Source: Candidatus Omnitrophota bacterium (GTDB lineage Bacteria > Hinthialibacterota > Hinthialibacteria > Hinthialibacterales > Hinthialibacteraceae). From it: a stretch of DNA of 64,000 nt. Below are positions 9,946 through 17,936 of the stretch, piece by piece. Location: assembly GCA_003598175.1 (NCBI GenBank), contig QZKN01000180.1:108577-172576 (forward strand), read 5' to 3'. The notes under the pieces were generated by a model. The model saw only the letters and a program-made list of their open reading frames with translations, was not told where the DNA came from and did not search any database. Position 1 is the first letter of the stretch. The number at the start of each line of letters is the position of its first letter. The position numbers and the translations under genes are program-made.

Positions 9946-10053
9946 GTAGTCAGTAGCCAGTATTCAGTAGTCAGTTGTTGTTGTAGATTGGATGAGTATA
10001 CCTTTGATCCATGCAGGTATTCTGAATTCTGTCTCCTGAATTCTGTATTCTTT
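9946..10053. repeat. Heptamer tandem repeat and duplicated CTGAATTCTGT motif
   Basis: Positions 9946-9976 hold about four imperfect 7-nt units (AGTAGTC, AGTAGCC, AGTATTC, AGTAGTC). About 40 nt further, CTGAATTCTGT occurs twice, 15 nt apart, each followed by T/A-rich sequence. This resembles the short tandem heptamer repeats scattered between genes in many bacterial genomes. No gene is apparent between 9934 and 10080. Confidence 0.7.
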
Positions 10054-10080
10054 TTCTATACTCCATCAATATCGATGTGT

Positions 10081-11190
10081 TTATTCGTTATGGTTTGGAT
10101 TGCCGGTTTCATTTACCTCTGATTGCACTTGGCTGATTTCCTTGAACGATACGCCCATGATGATCAGGCAGACGAAACCGAGCAGAATCACCGGCGGCAC
10201 TTGTGACATCCACATGACCAACGCCACCGCGCCGGCCTGGTCCGGATCAATAAAAAACGTTGAACATAAAATGAGTTTTACGGCGAATTGATAAACGCCC
10301 ACATACCCCGGCAATTGGGGAAACATGACGGCAAAACAAAGTCCGGCCATTAAAAACAAGGCGCCGGTGAACGGCACGTGATAAATCCCAAATGCCCATA
10401 ATATCATCCATTCGCTGAACGCGATCGTTGACCAGAGCAGCAGCGTATAAAACAGACAATACAAAAAGGAGATCGGTTTGCGAAATGCGATCGCGCCTTT
10501 CTCGAAGGATTCCACCATCCGTAATAATTTTGAGGCAATCGTATGGGGGAGCGGCTTAAACAGCGTCTGCGCGAGGCGCAGACTCCATTCCGGCGCATAA
10601 CTCATCGCGGCGATCACGCCGAACAGGCCGATAAAAGCGATGACGCCCAACAGCGCCAGGTCTTGCATCCATTCCCAAGGATCTGCCGCGAGCTCGGCGG
10701 GAACATCATTATCCGCGCCGGCGGAAATGGCGGAATCGGGAGAGGCGGAGTTTGCCTGCGGAAACGGCATCAAGATAAAAACCAACGCCAGGATGAGCAG
10801 GAGACCGAGCAAATCGAATACACGTTCAACGACAATCGTCGCAATCGCGGTGGGAAACGCGTGATCCGTATAACGCCAGATCAGAAAGGGGCGGATCAAT
10901 TCTCCCATGCGGGCGGGGAACACGCCATTGCCCATAAAACCGATATTCATAATGAGAAACAATTTGCCGATGGAGACAACCGGCCGATCCAACAGGATCT
11001 GCCAGCGCCAGGAACGAATCAGCATGGAAGAAAATCCCAACAAAATAGAGAAAAACACGAGTCCGTAATTGGCGCTTTTTATCGCGGCCCATACTTTCGG
11101 CCATTGCATATCATCGTCGGATGCGAAAAGATACAAACACCCCAACCCGATTACAACCGCGATTGCTATTTGAACTTTACGTGATTTCAT
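10081..11190 (-). CDS. Flippase-like integral membrane protein (LPG synthase TM / UPF0104 family)
   Basis: The 369-aa protein has about eight hydrophobic segments and the family features GVFPARMGELIRP (about residues 78-90) and FPQLPGYVGVYQF near the C-terminus. Relatives include the membrane domain of lysylphosphatidylglycerol synthase, AglD and dolichol-phosphate-linked flippases, so it may move a lipid or lipid-linked sugar across the inner membrane. It starts 12 nt after the larC stop on the same strand, so the two are probably co-transcribed, though the functional link is unclear. The large loop around residues 150-170 is Ala/Asp/Ser rich. Confidence 0.82.
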   Translation of the reverse strand: MKSRKVQIAIAVVIGLGCLYLFASDDDMQWPKVWAAIKSANYGLVFFSILLGFSSMLIRSWRWQILLDRPVVSIGKLFLIMNIGFMGNGVFPARMGELIRPFLIWRYTDHAFPTAIATIVVERVFDLLGLLLILALVFILMPFPQANSASPDSAISAGADNDVPAELAADPWEWMQDLALLGVIAFIGLFGVIAAMSYAPEWSLRLAQTLFKPLPHTIASKLLRMVESFEKGAIAFRKPISFLYCLFYTLLLWSTIAFSEWMILWAFGIYHVPFTGALFLMAGLCFAVMFPQLPGYVGVYQFAVKLILCSTFFIDPDQAGAVALVMWMSQVPPVILLGFVCLIIMGVSFKEISQVQSEVNETGNPNHNE

Positions 11191-11202
11191 AAAAAACGTG
11201 AA

Positions 11203-12375
11203 CTATCCTTTTTGGTGATAATACGAATGGATGGCTTCTTCGTATACGGCGACAAGAGGAATTTTCCGTTCGCAATGAATTCGTTTACAATCTTCATATT
11301 CGGGTGTAAACCGTTTTTCAATCCCCATTCCCCAACAGATTTTCCCTTTTACTGGCCCCCATTGCGTCTGCACTTCACCGGCTTCCCGTTGCAGCGTTCG
11401 TCTTTCGCATTCGTACAGGCGCACACCGATGGATGTGCTTTCTCGCAGGATAATGCGAGAGACTTCTTCTTTTCGCTCGGGTGAAACAATAACCGACAGA
11501 AGCGTCGCCGGGCGGTTTTTTTTCATCATCAGCGGCGACAGCGTCACATCCAGCGCTCCTGCCTCGAATAATTGTTCTATCAGCGGTTCGAAGAATTCCG
11601 GATTCATGTCGTCGATATTTGTTTCGATCACGACGACTCTCTCCTCGCCGCCTTCTGCGGTATGGCCGATAAAGACGCGCAACATATTGGCCAGATCGTC
11701 GGTCTGTCGGGTTCCGGCCCCATATCCAACCGTTTCCAATTGCATTCGCGGAAATGGAGTCGAGCGGCCGGAAAGCACATGGAGCAACGCCGCGCCTGTG
11801 GGCGTCACCATTTCCATCGGGCGGCCGGCCGAGTAGAGTTGGAAGCCTTTCACCAATTCCGCCGTGGCGGGAACCGGCAGCGGGAGTTGGCCATGGCGAG
11901 TATCAACAAATCCTTGCCCGACGTGAAGGGGGGAACATTCGTACTGTTCAATACCCAATATATGCAATGCAAGAATGGTACCGCTGATGTCGATGACGGC
12001 ATCGTAACTTCCCACTTCGTGAAAATGAATATGATCATACGGTTTGTTGTGAATTTTCCCTTCGGCTTTGGCCAATGCGGTAAAAACATCCTCGATTCGT
12101 TCTCTTACACGCCCCGGCCAGGTTACGCGATCCACGATTTCCAACACGTCGGATAAATGGCGATGAACATGATGCTCTTCCTCAACCTCAACATGAACCT
12201 GCGTTCCCGATAACGCTCCCCGCATAACTTTTTCCGCGCGCAAATGGAACGACGGCAGTTTCATTCCTGCCAAAATCGAGTGAATTTCACTAAGCGGACA
12301 ATCCGCGTCGACGAGAGCGCCGAGACACATATCGCCGCTGATACCGGCAAATACGTCAAAATAGATTTTTTTCAT
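11203..12375 (-). CDS. larC: Nickel insertion protein LarC (nickel-pincer cofactor synthesis)
   Basis: The protein starts MKKIYFDVFAGISGDM, the signature opening of LarC/DUF111, and carries the histidine-rich stretch EVEEEHHVHRHLSDV and HFHEVGSYDAVIDI, and TGAALLHVLSG. LarC is the CTP-dependent cyclometallase that inserts nickel into the pincer nucleotide used by lactate racemase-type enzymes. The track start adds seven residues; I place the start at the ATG of MKKIYFD. LarA, LarB and LarE are not in the window, so the partner enzyme is elsewhere or the protein serves another nickel enzyme. It is probably in an operon with the downstream flippase-like gene. Confidence 0.92.
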   Translation of the reverse strand: MKKIYFDVFAGISGDMCLGALVDADCPLSEIHSILAGMKLPSFHLRAEKVMRGALSGTQVHVEVEEEHHVHRHLSDVLEIVDRVTWPGRVRERIEDVFTALAKAEGKIHNKPYDHIHFHEVGSYDAVIDISGTILALHILGIEQYECSPLHVGQGFVDTRHGQLPLPVPATAELVKGFQLYSAGRPMEMVTPTGAALLHVLSGRSTPFPRMQLETVGYGAGTRQTDDLANMLRVFIGHTAEGGEERVVVIETNIDDMNPEFFEPLIEQLFEAGALDVTLSPLMMKKNRPATLLSVIVSPERKEEVSRIILRESTSIGVRLYECERRTLQREAGEVQTQWGPVKGKICWGMGIEKRFTPEYEDCKRIHCERKIPLVAVYEEAIHSYYHQKG

Positions 12376-12392
12376 GATGGATCCGTTACGGT

Positions 12393-12409
12393 GCAAGCGA
12401 GACGCTTGC
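12393..12409. repeat. 17-nt perfect palindrome, 7+3+7 (unit B)
   Basis: GCAAGCG-AGA-CGCTTGC lies 18 nt upstream of the larC start, inside the larC leader. Same arm length and AGA centre as units A and C. Confidence 0.7.
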
Positions 12410-12476
12410 TCTACCCACTTATATTTTTGTAAACAAACGTAGACTCATCCATTATAACGAAGAAATGAAAAGACTT

Positions 12477-12520
12477 ATATTGGACAATGCGGACAGGATG
12501 TCCGCGCTCCAATATTTTTT
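12477..12520 (+). repeat. Nested hairpin containing palindrome unit C, followed by a T run
   Basis: The inner palindrome GCGGACA-GGA-TGTCCGC (12489-12505) is enclosed by an outer 8-bp inverted repeat (ATATTGGA at 12477, TCCAATAT at 12508) and followed on the plus strand by seven T. Structurally it looks like an intrinsic terminator, but it sits between two divergent genes (larC and the alcohol dehydrogenase), where no terminator is expected. It could attenuate the alcohol dehydrogenase operon if transcription starts upstream of it, or simply be a mobile palindromic unit. Confidence 0.65.
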
Positions 12521-12647
12521 TCGGACAGTTCTCATAAAATCTTGTAAAGAAACGTATTATAATTACGTAACAACGGATAGACCATCCTTACAACTCATGT
12601 AAAATCGTATCGATTCGTTGATGAATTCAATTGTAGGTCAAATCAGG

Positions 12648-13799
12648 ATGAATTTTCAATTTCATACTCCGATTCGATTGATCGTGGGATGTGGGACCTG
12701 TAAAAATGCAGGAACTCTCGCATCGGAAATCGGAAAACGTGGTTTTGTAATTTTTAACGCCTCGTCCGAAATCAACGGTAATCTCGAACGATTACTCGAA
12801 TCCCTCGCCGATCGACAAATACAGGCATTTACTCATAGAAAACCTCCGGGGGAACCCGATGTGGATATGGTGAATGCCGCGACGGAAATGGCAATCCGTG
12901 AAAAATGCGATTTCGTACTCTCGCTGGGCGGCGGCTCCGCCATCGATCTGGCCAAAGCGGTTGCCGGCCTGGCGACGAACGGCGGCAACATCATCGAATA
13001 TCTGGAAGGAGTCGGCAGCGGACGTTCCGTCGATCATCCGGCGCTGCCTCACATTGCGATTCCGACAACGGCGGGAGCCGGCGCGGAAGTGACGCGCAAC
13101 GCCGTGATTCGTTCACCAGAGGGACGATTCAAAAAAAGTTTTCGCAGCCCCTATCTTTATCCTGCCATTGCGATTCTGGATGCGGAACTGACCGTTAGTC
13201 TGCCGCCCGAACAAACCGCATTCAGCGGGATGGACGCCGTCACGCAATTGATTGAATCGTATCTGACTCGTAAAGCCAATCCGATTACCGATGCGCTGGC
13301 ATTGCATGGCATGGAGCTGGCTTTTCGCGCCATCCGCAATGTTTATCATAACGGCGCCGATCTGCAGGCGCGCGAGGAGATGCTGCTTGCAAGCACGTTG
13401 AGCGGGATCTGTCTTGCCAACGCGGGATTGGGTATGGCGCACGGATTCGCATCCGGCCTCGGCGCGTTGTACGACATTCCCCACGGCAAAGCCTGCGCGA
13501 TTTTACTGCCGCATATGATGCGGTATAACGTACATGCGGCGTTGGAAAAAATGGCTCGGATCGGTTATATCCTGCATGACTCGCCGGTGGGTTCGGAAGA
13601 GAATCTGGCCGGATTCGCCATTCAACAAATCGAAAAACTCAATGAAGAATTCGGAATTCCCGCCGATTTGAAATCGTTGGATATCCCTCCTTCCGAATAT
13701 GATCTGTTGATCGAAATGTCAATGGGAAATAGTATGTCGGGAAATCCTCTCGAAATCACACTCGACAAAGCGCGTGTAATTTTGGAGCATATCGCATGA
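12648..13799 (+). CDS. Iron-containing alcohol dehydrogenase
   Basis: The protein (383 aa from this start) is a group III metal-dependent alcohol dehydrogenase. The nucleotide site is LSLGGGSAIDLAKAVAGL, the first metal Asp lies in FSGMDAVTQLIESYL, and the histidine ligands fall in GMAHGFASGLGALYDIPHGKA. It oxidises or reduces a small alcohol or aldehyde with NAD(P). The track begins at TTG 12618; ATG 12648 opens MNFQFHTPIRLIVGCG, which fits the family length better, though ATG 12621 is possible. Its stop overlaps the next gene by 4 nt (ATGA). Being in an operon with polysaccharide genes is unusual for this family, so the true substrate may be a sugar-related aldehyde (inference). Confidence 0.9.
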   Translation: MNFQFHTPIRLIVGCGTCKNAGTLASEIGKRGFVIFNASSEINGNLERLLESLADRQIQAFTHRKPPGEPDVDMVNAATEMAIREKCDFVLSLGGGSAIDLAKAVAGLATNGGNIIEYLEGVGSGRSVDHPALPHIAIPTTAGAGAEVTRNAVIRSPEGRFKKSFRSPYLYPAIAILDAELTVSLPPEQTAFSGMDAVTQLIESYLTRKANPITDALALHGMELAFRAIRNVYHNGADLQAREEMLLASTLSGICLANAGLGMAHGFASGLGALYDIPHGKACAILLPHMMRYNVHAALEKMARIGYILHDSPVGSEENLAGFAIQQIEKLNEEFGIPADLKSLDIPPSEYDLLIEMSMGNSMSGNPLEITLDKARVILEHIA

Positions 13800-15076
13800 A
13801 TACCCAACTTCGCCGGTGGATTGAATGGATCGTTTTGGCTATGGTTGCCGTCCGGCCTTCGCTGGATGTTTTTACGGATGCCGTGTTGCTTCCGGCGCCG
13901 CTTAGATTGAATCCGGCATCTTTTTTGGGGCTGGCTTTAATTGGCTTGGGCGCCATTTGGTTTTTCTTGCTCACAAAAGAAGAGCGTGATTCGATTCTCA
14001 AACAACCCATTACAATCGCTCTTATCTTCTGGCTGTTGGCTTTATTGTTGTGGGCTATCATTCCGTTCGTGAAGCACGGCGCAGAACGATTGGCGGGAAT
14101 GCGGGAATGGATTCGCCTGCTTTCTTACCTGCCATTATATGCCATTCTGTTTCATCTTGCGATCAAAGGGAATTCGAAACGGATTTTACATGTTTTATTC
14201 ATATCGCTAATTCTCCCAACGGTGGTCGGTTATTATCAAATCCTTTTTCATCAAGGAGCAATGATCAAGGGTGTTCATCGCATTACCGGCACTTTCGTGC
14301 ATCCCAATCCGTTCTCGTTTTACATCGTTTTGATGATGGGGATTACATATTGGAAACTGCGTTGGAGCGCCCAGCGCATTTTTTGGGGAGCGGTTTTGCT
14401 GGTGGAATTGGGATTGTTGTTATCCACATTCAGTTTTACCGGCGCGGCCATGTTTGGTGTTTTGCTTTTCGGATGCGCGCTGGGTGAAAAACGCGCCATT
14501 CGTTTGGCGGCGGTGGGAATCCTGATCGTGTTTGCGTTGGGATTCGTTGTTACGAACACCGGCTGGCAGCGTCTGATCGACGAGTCGAAGATGGAAAGTC
14601 TGGACGAAGTCGAGCGGACGGGAAAAGAAACCACCTCGCTGATCTGGCGACTATTGAATTGGCGTTTCCTGATCCGCACCTGGTCCGACAGTCCGTGGGT
14701 GGGATACGGCCTGGCCACGAGTTCGCAAATCAATCCGATGAAAAATCCCGAAGGCGTCGGCTCCGATCCGCACAACGATTACATTCGTTATTTAGCCGAA
14801 ACCGGCGTGGTCGGCGCGGTTTTTTGGATTGCGCTTTTAATCGCAGTGGGGGTGGGAATTCGTCAGGCGATTCGCAAGGCGCAAACGGCGGAAACGCGAA
14901 ATTTTGCGTGGGTGACATTGGCGTTATATGGCGCGTGGCTGATCGGCGGCGTGAACGACAACCTTATCACCGCGACCGCCTATCAATTTTCTCTATGGGC
15001 GGTGTTTGCCCTTGCCGTCGGACTCAGCCAGACGGAGGCCGCCATCCCTCAACCTCAAATCGAGGCGCATGCATGA
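13796..15076 (+). CDS. O-antigen ligase / polymerase-like membrane protein (Wzy/WaaL type)
   Basis: The 426-aa protein has about ten to twelve transmembrane segments and the Wzy_C-type periplasmic loop ending in GSDPHNDYIRYLAETGVVGA, which carries the conserved His of O-antigen ligases. It likely polymerises or ligates a cell-surface polysaccharide. It overlaps the dehydrogenase gene upstream and the glycosyltransferase downstream by ATGA junctions, so translation of the three is probably coupled. Confidence 0.87.
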   Translation: MNTQLRRWIEWIVLAMVAVRPSLDVFTDAVLLPAPLRLNPASFLGLALIGLGAIWFFLLTKEERDSILKQPITIALIFWLLALLLWAIIPFVKHGAERLAGMREWIRLLSYLPLYAILFHLAIKGNSKRILHVLFISLILPTVVGYYQILFHQGAMIKGVHRITGTFVHPNPFSFYIVLMMGITYWKLRWSAQRIFWGAVLLVELGLLLSTFSFTGAAMFGVLLFGCALGEKRAIRLAAVGILIVFALGFVVTNTGWQRLIDESKMESLDEVERTGKETTSLIWRLLNWRFLIRTWSDSPWVGYGLATSSQINPMKNPEGVGSDPHNDYIRYLAETGVVGAVFWIALLIAVGVGIRQAIRKAQTAETRNFAWVTLALYGAWLIGGVNDNLITATAYQFSLWAVFALAVGLSQTEAAIPQPQIEAHA

Positions 15077-16272
15077 CGATTTCTCTTCTCATCGTTCATC
15101 CGTTCGATCCCTGGGGCGGCAAGATCGGCGGGATCGAAACGATGATTCGCGCTACCATGCGGCATACTCCCGAAGATTGTAAAATTTCTCTGATCGGCGT
15201 AACGGAAAATCCCATCATTCGGCCGGTTGGACAATGGCGCGAAATGAATTACGGACAGACTCCCATTTCTTTTTTGCCTATCATGCAGGTTCCCGATCCC
15301 AACCGCCGCCCACGAATTCCTCTCTTTCTCAATTTTTCACTGCGGCTGTTTAAATACCGGCTTTCTTTGCCATCCACGATTGCCTTGTTCCATCGCGTCG
15401 AACCGCTGTATTGTTCGCAACTTGCCGCCGCCGCCAATGTTTTATTTATTCATGGAGATCCTCGTGAGATCACAGGGCCTTTTTCGGAAGTGCGTTGGAA
15501 GCATGTTCCGCGACTGTATCGATATGTTGAAAAACAGGCGATAAAAAAAGCAGTGTACGTGTTTGTCGTCAGCCGCAAGGGCGCGGAATACATGCAAAAT
15601 CGATACGCGCGATACGATGATATCTCGTTTTTCCCTACGGGATATTGTGAAGAGATATTTTATCTGCCTGCGGAGGAGGAATGGATTGAAATTCGTAAAA
15701 ATACAATAAACAAATACAATCTGAATCCTTCCGCCCGTTACGTGCTTTTTGCCGGGCGTTTCGAATTACAAAAGAATCCGATTCTGGCGTTGGAAACATT
15801 TGCAAAAGCAGCTTCACAGGTTCCGGATGTGGAATTGTTGTTGGCGGGGCAGGGGAATCTGCGCGCGGAAATGGAACGGAAAATCAAGCACTTGCAACTT
15901 GAAAACCGCATTCATTTTCTCGGACCGCTCTCCCCCGCGGACTTGGCGGATGTGATGCGCATAAGCCATGTTCTTCTCATGACGTCCCACTTTGAAGGAA
16001 TGCCGATTCTGGTTCACGAAGCGCAAGCCTGCGGTTTACCGGTCGTCTCGACGGATGTGGGAGAAATTCACGATATGATTCAACCCGGTATAACCGGCCA
16101 GGTGGTTTCAGACTATGATGGTGAAGCATTGGCGCAGGTTTTATTAGATTTTTTGAACCGTTCGGACAATAACCAAAAAATACAATGTGCTAAAAATGCT
16201 TTTCCATTTCGTATCAATTTTGTGTTAGGCGATTTGTATGAGATGATAAGAAAAATCGCGCCCGCTTCATGA
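15073..16272 (+). CDS. Glycosyltransferase family 4 (GT-B fold)
   Basis: The track ORF (14659 on) begins out of register inside the previous gene; the true start is the ATG at 15073, overlapping its stop. The 399-aa protein opens with a GT4-like segment (HPFDPWGGKIGGIETM) and has the C-terminal nucleotide-sugar half with VLFAGRFELQKNPILALE and FEGMPILVHEAQACGLPVV, which includes the conserved Glu of the EX7E motif. It acts in the cytoplasm on a lipid-linked or surface glycan, consistent with its ligase-like partner. The donor sugar cannot be told. Confidence 0.9.
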   Translation: MTISLLIVHPFDPWGGKIGGIETMIRATMRHTPEDCKISLIGVTENPIIRPVGQWREMNYGQTPISFLPIMQVPDPNRRPRIPLFLNFSLRLFKYRLSLPSTIALFHRVEPLYCSQLAAAANVLFIHGDPREITGPFSEVRWKHVPRLYRYVEKQAIKKAVYVFVVSRKGAEYMQNRYARYDDISFFPTGYCEEIFYLPAEEEWIEIRKNTINKYNLNPSARYVLFAGRFELQKNPILALETFAKAASQVPDVELLLAGQGNLRAEMERKIKHLQLENRIHFLGPLSPADLADVMRISHVLLMTSHFEGMPILVHEAQACGLPVVSTDVGEIHDMIQPGITGQVVSDYDGEALAQVLLDFLNRSDNNQKIQCAKNAFPFRINFVLGDLYEMIRKIAPAS

Positions 16273-16302
16273 ATACAGGTCTTCTCCGCGATTTCCGTTT
16301 CT

Positions 16303-17034
16303 TCACCAATCGAAACTTTGAATGATGATCACGCCTTTCTCTCTGGCTTCATCGAGAACCGATTTACGAGCAAAATGAGTAATGAGAATGCGAATGCATT
16401 CCTTTTTGCCATATTCCGCTTGCACGGCATTCACCTTTTCTTCCAGCTCATCGAAAATACTCTCACGGAACTTATGCCGTCTTTCATCCAAACGCAGTTT
16501 CGCTTCGCCGATAATGAACAATTCTTTCCCATCTTTCCTGGCTCGCCCGAACAAGTTGATTTCTTTATGACCGATTTCAGTTCGGATCAGTTTTTCTTCG
16601 ACTACGATCCCAAATTTTTCATTCAAATAGTGAGGAATCATACGATAGGCTTCATTTTCCAAGGCATACCCCATACTTCTCGATAAACCGCCTAATTCTA
16701 TTTGCGTACTATTTTGGCTGATCGCAAGTTCTCGAACTTCCTCGGTAAGTTTTTTAATTTCTCTTTGTGTCTCCTTGTGCGCTTCCACCAATTCCTTGAC
16801 CGTTATTTCCGTTTGTTTCTGTAGTTCAACCAGTTCCTCGACTTTAGTTTCCGTGCGCTTCTGCGCTTCCGCCAAATCTTTGACAATGGCTTTCAATTCG
16901 TTGAAATCGCCGGTTTTCACCAGTTCCTGATGCGCGAAATACACGACATCTGCCAGCAAAACGGCTTGTTGCTCTTCGAATCCTTCCCGCAGGCGATCCT
17001 TCATATATTCCAACATGATGGGAGTGGCGCTCAT
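16303..17034 (-). CDS. Coiled-coil protein with PD-(D/E)XK nuclease-like C-terminus (DUF3782-type)
   Basis: The 243-aa protein has a heptad-rich coiled coil in the first half with repeated units such as KRTETKVEELVELQKQTE, and a C-terminal domain with GHKEINLFGRA followed by LFIIGEAKLRL. The spacing of acidic residue, then ExK, matches the PD-(D/E)XK superfamily, as in DUF3782-type proteins common in cyanobacteria and candidate phyla. Nuclease activity is inferred only. It stands alone between two oppositely arranged operons and ends about 30 nt from the convergent glycosyltransferase gene. Confidence 0.72.
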   Translation of the reverse strand: MSATPIMLEYMKDRLREGFEEQQAVLLADVVYFAHQELVKTGDFNELKAIVKDLAEAQKRTETKVEELVELQKQTEITVKELVEAHKETQREIKKLTEEVRELAISQNSTQIELGGLSRSMGYALENEAYRMIPHYLNEKFGIVVEEKLIRTEIGHKEINLFGRARKDGKELFIIGEAKLRLDERRHKFRESIFDELEEKVNAVQAEYGKKECIRILITHFARKSVLDEAREKGVIIIQSFDW

Positions 17035-17169
17035 GAGTTTCTCACCGGATGTTGTTTTTATTTGAATGTATCTATTATATCACAACACGACAAGGATGAT
17101 ATGATAATGTACGGCTGGTAAATAATCATGCGATTGTTGGAAATTGCGGGGCGATTCACCGCAGCGAAT

Positions 17170-17931
17170 TTACTCTTTGATCCTGCCGATGAATCGTAGT
17201 AGTCCATCGAGTATCGTCAATGGATGGGGCGGGCATCCGGGAATGAAGAGGTCGACAGGAACCGTGGAGGCCGCGCCGTTGCAGACATCGGGCAGATCGA
17301 TATAGGGGCCGCCGGATATGGCGCATGCGCCGACGGCAATGACAATTTTCGGCGAAGGAACGGCTTCATAGGTCTTTATAAGCGCCAGTTCCATGTTTTG
17401 TGTAACCGGTCCCGTAATCAGGATCCCATCGGCATGACGCGGGGACGCGACGAATTGAATGCCGAACCGGCCCAGATCCCACACGAGCGTATTCAGAACA
17501 TTCACATCCACTTCGCATCCGTTGCATCCACCGGCGCTGACTTGCCGAAGTTTCAACGAGCGTCCAAAAATCCGTTGTGATTCCTTTTCCAAACGTTTCG
17601 CCAGTTTAAACGCCTGATCATCCACAACTAAATCATCACGCTTGCGAACCGCCAGACGATAATCTTGCGTAAAGCAAATCGCTGTTTGCGGACAGGCTTG
17701 CATACATTCCGGGCAAAAAAGACAGCGTCCTAAATCAATGTTGACCTTTTCATTGTGGAAATGGATGGCATCTGTCGGGCATTGGTCCGCGCATTCCCGG
17801 CATCCCGGCGGACAAAGCGAGGAATCCACGCGGGGAAGACCCCGCAACCGGTCCGGCAGTGCGGGGATTTCATTGGGAAACTTGTTGGTTCGATACCCCT
17901 GTTTGAAACGAGAGAAAAGTACTTTTAACAT
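17170..17931 (-). CDS. Fused ferredoxin and NuoB/HyfI-like small subunit of an Ehr/hydrogenase-4-like complex
   Basis: The N-terminal part carries two 4Fe-4S motifs (CPPGCRECADQCP and CLFCPECMQACP), as in HyfH/NuoI. The C-terminal part is a 20-kDa NuoB/HyfI-type subunit with its cluster ligands in GGCNGCE, GACAISGG and IPGCPPHP. Thus two subunits that are separate in hydrogenase-4 and complex I are fused here in 253 aa. It would pass electrons along the hydrophilic arm to the large subunit. I use the ATG at 17931, 5 nt after the large-subunit stop; the track start lies inside that gene. Last gene of the operon. Confidence 0.9.
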   Translation of the reverse strand: MLKVLFSRFKQGYRTNKFPNEIPALPDRLRGLPRVDSSLCPPGCRECADQCPTDAIHFHNEKVNIDLGRCLFCPECMQACPQTAICFTQDYRLAVRKRDDLVVDDQAFKLAKRLEKESQRIFGRSLKLRQVSAGGCNGCEVDVNVLNTLVWDLGRFGIQFVASPRHADGILITGPVTQNMELALIKTYEAVPSPKIVIAVGACAISGGPYIDLPDVCNGAASTVPVDLFIPGCPPHPLTILDGLLRFIGRIKE

Positions 17932-17936
17932 GTTTT

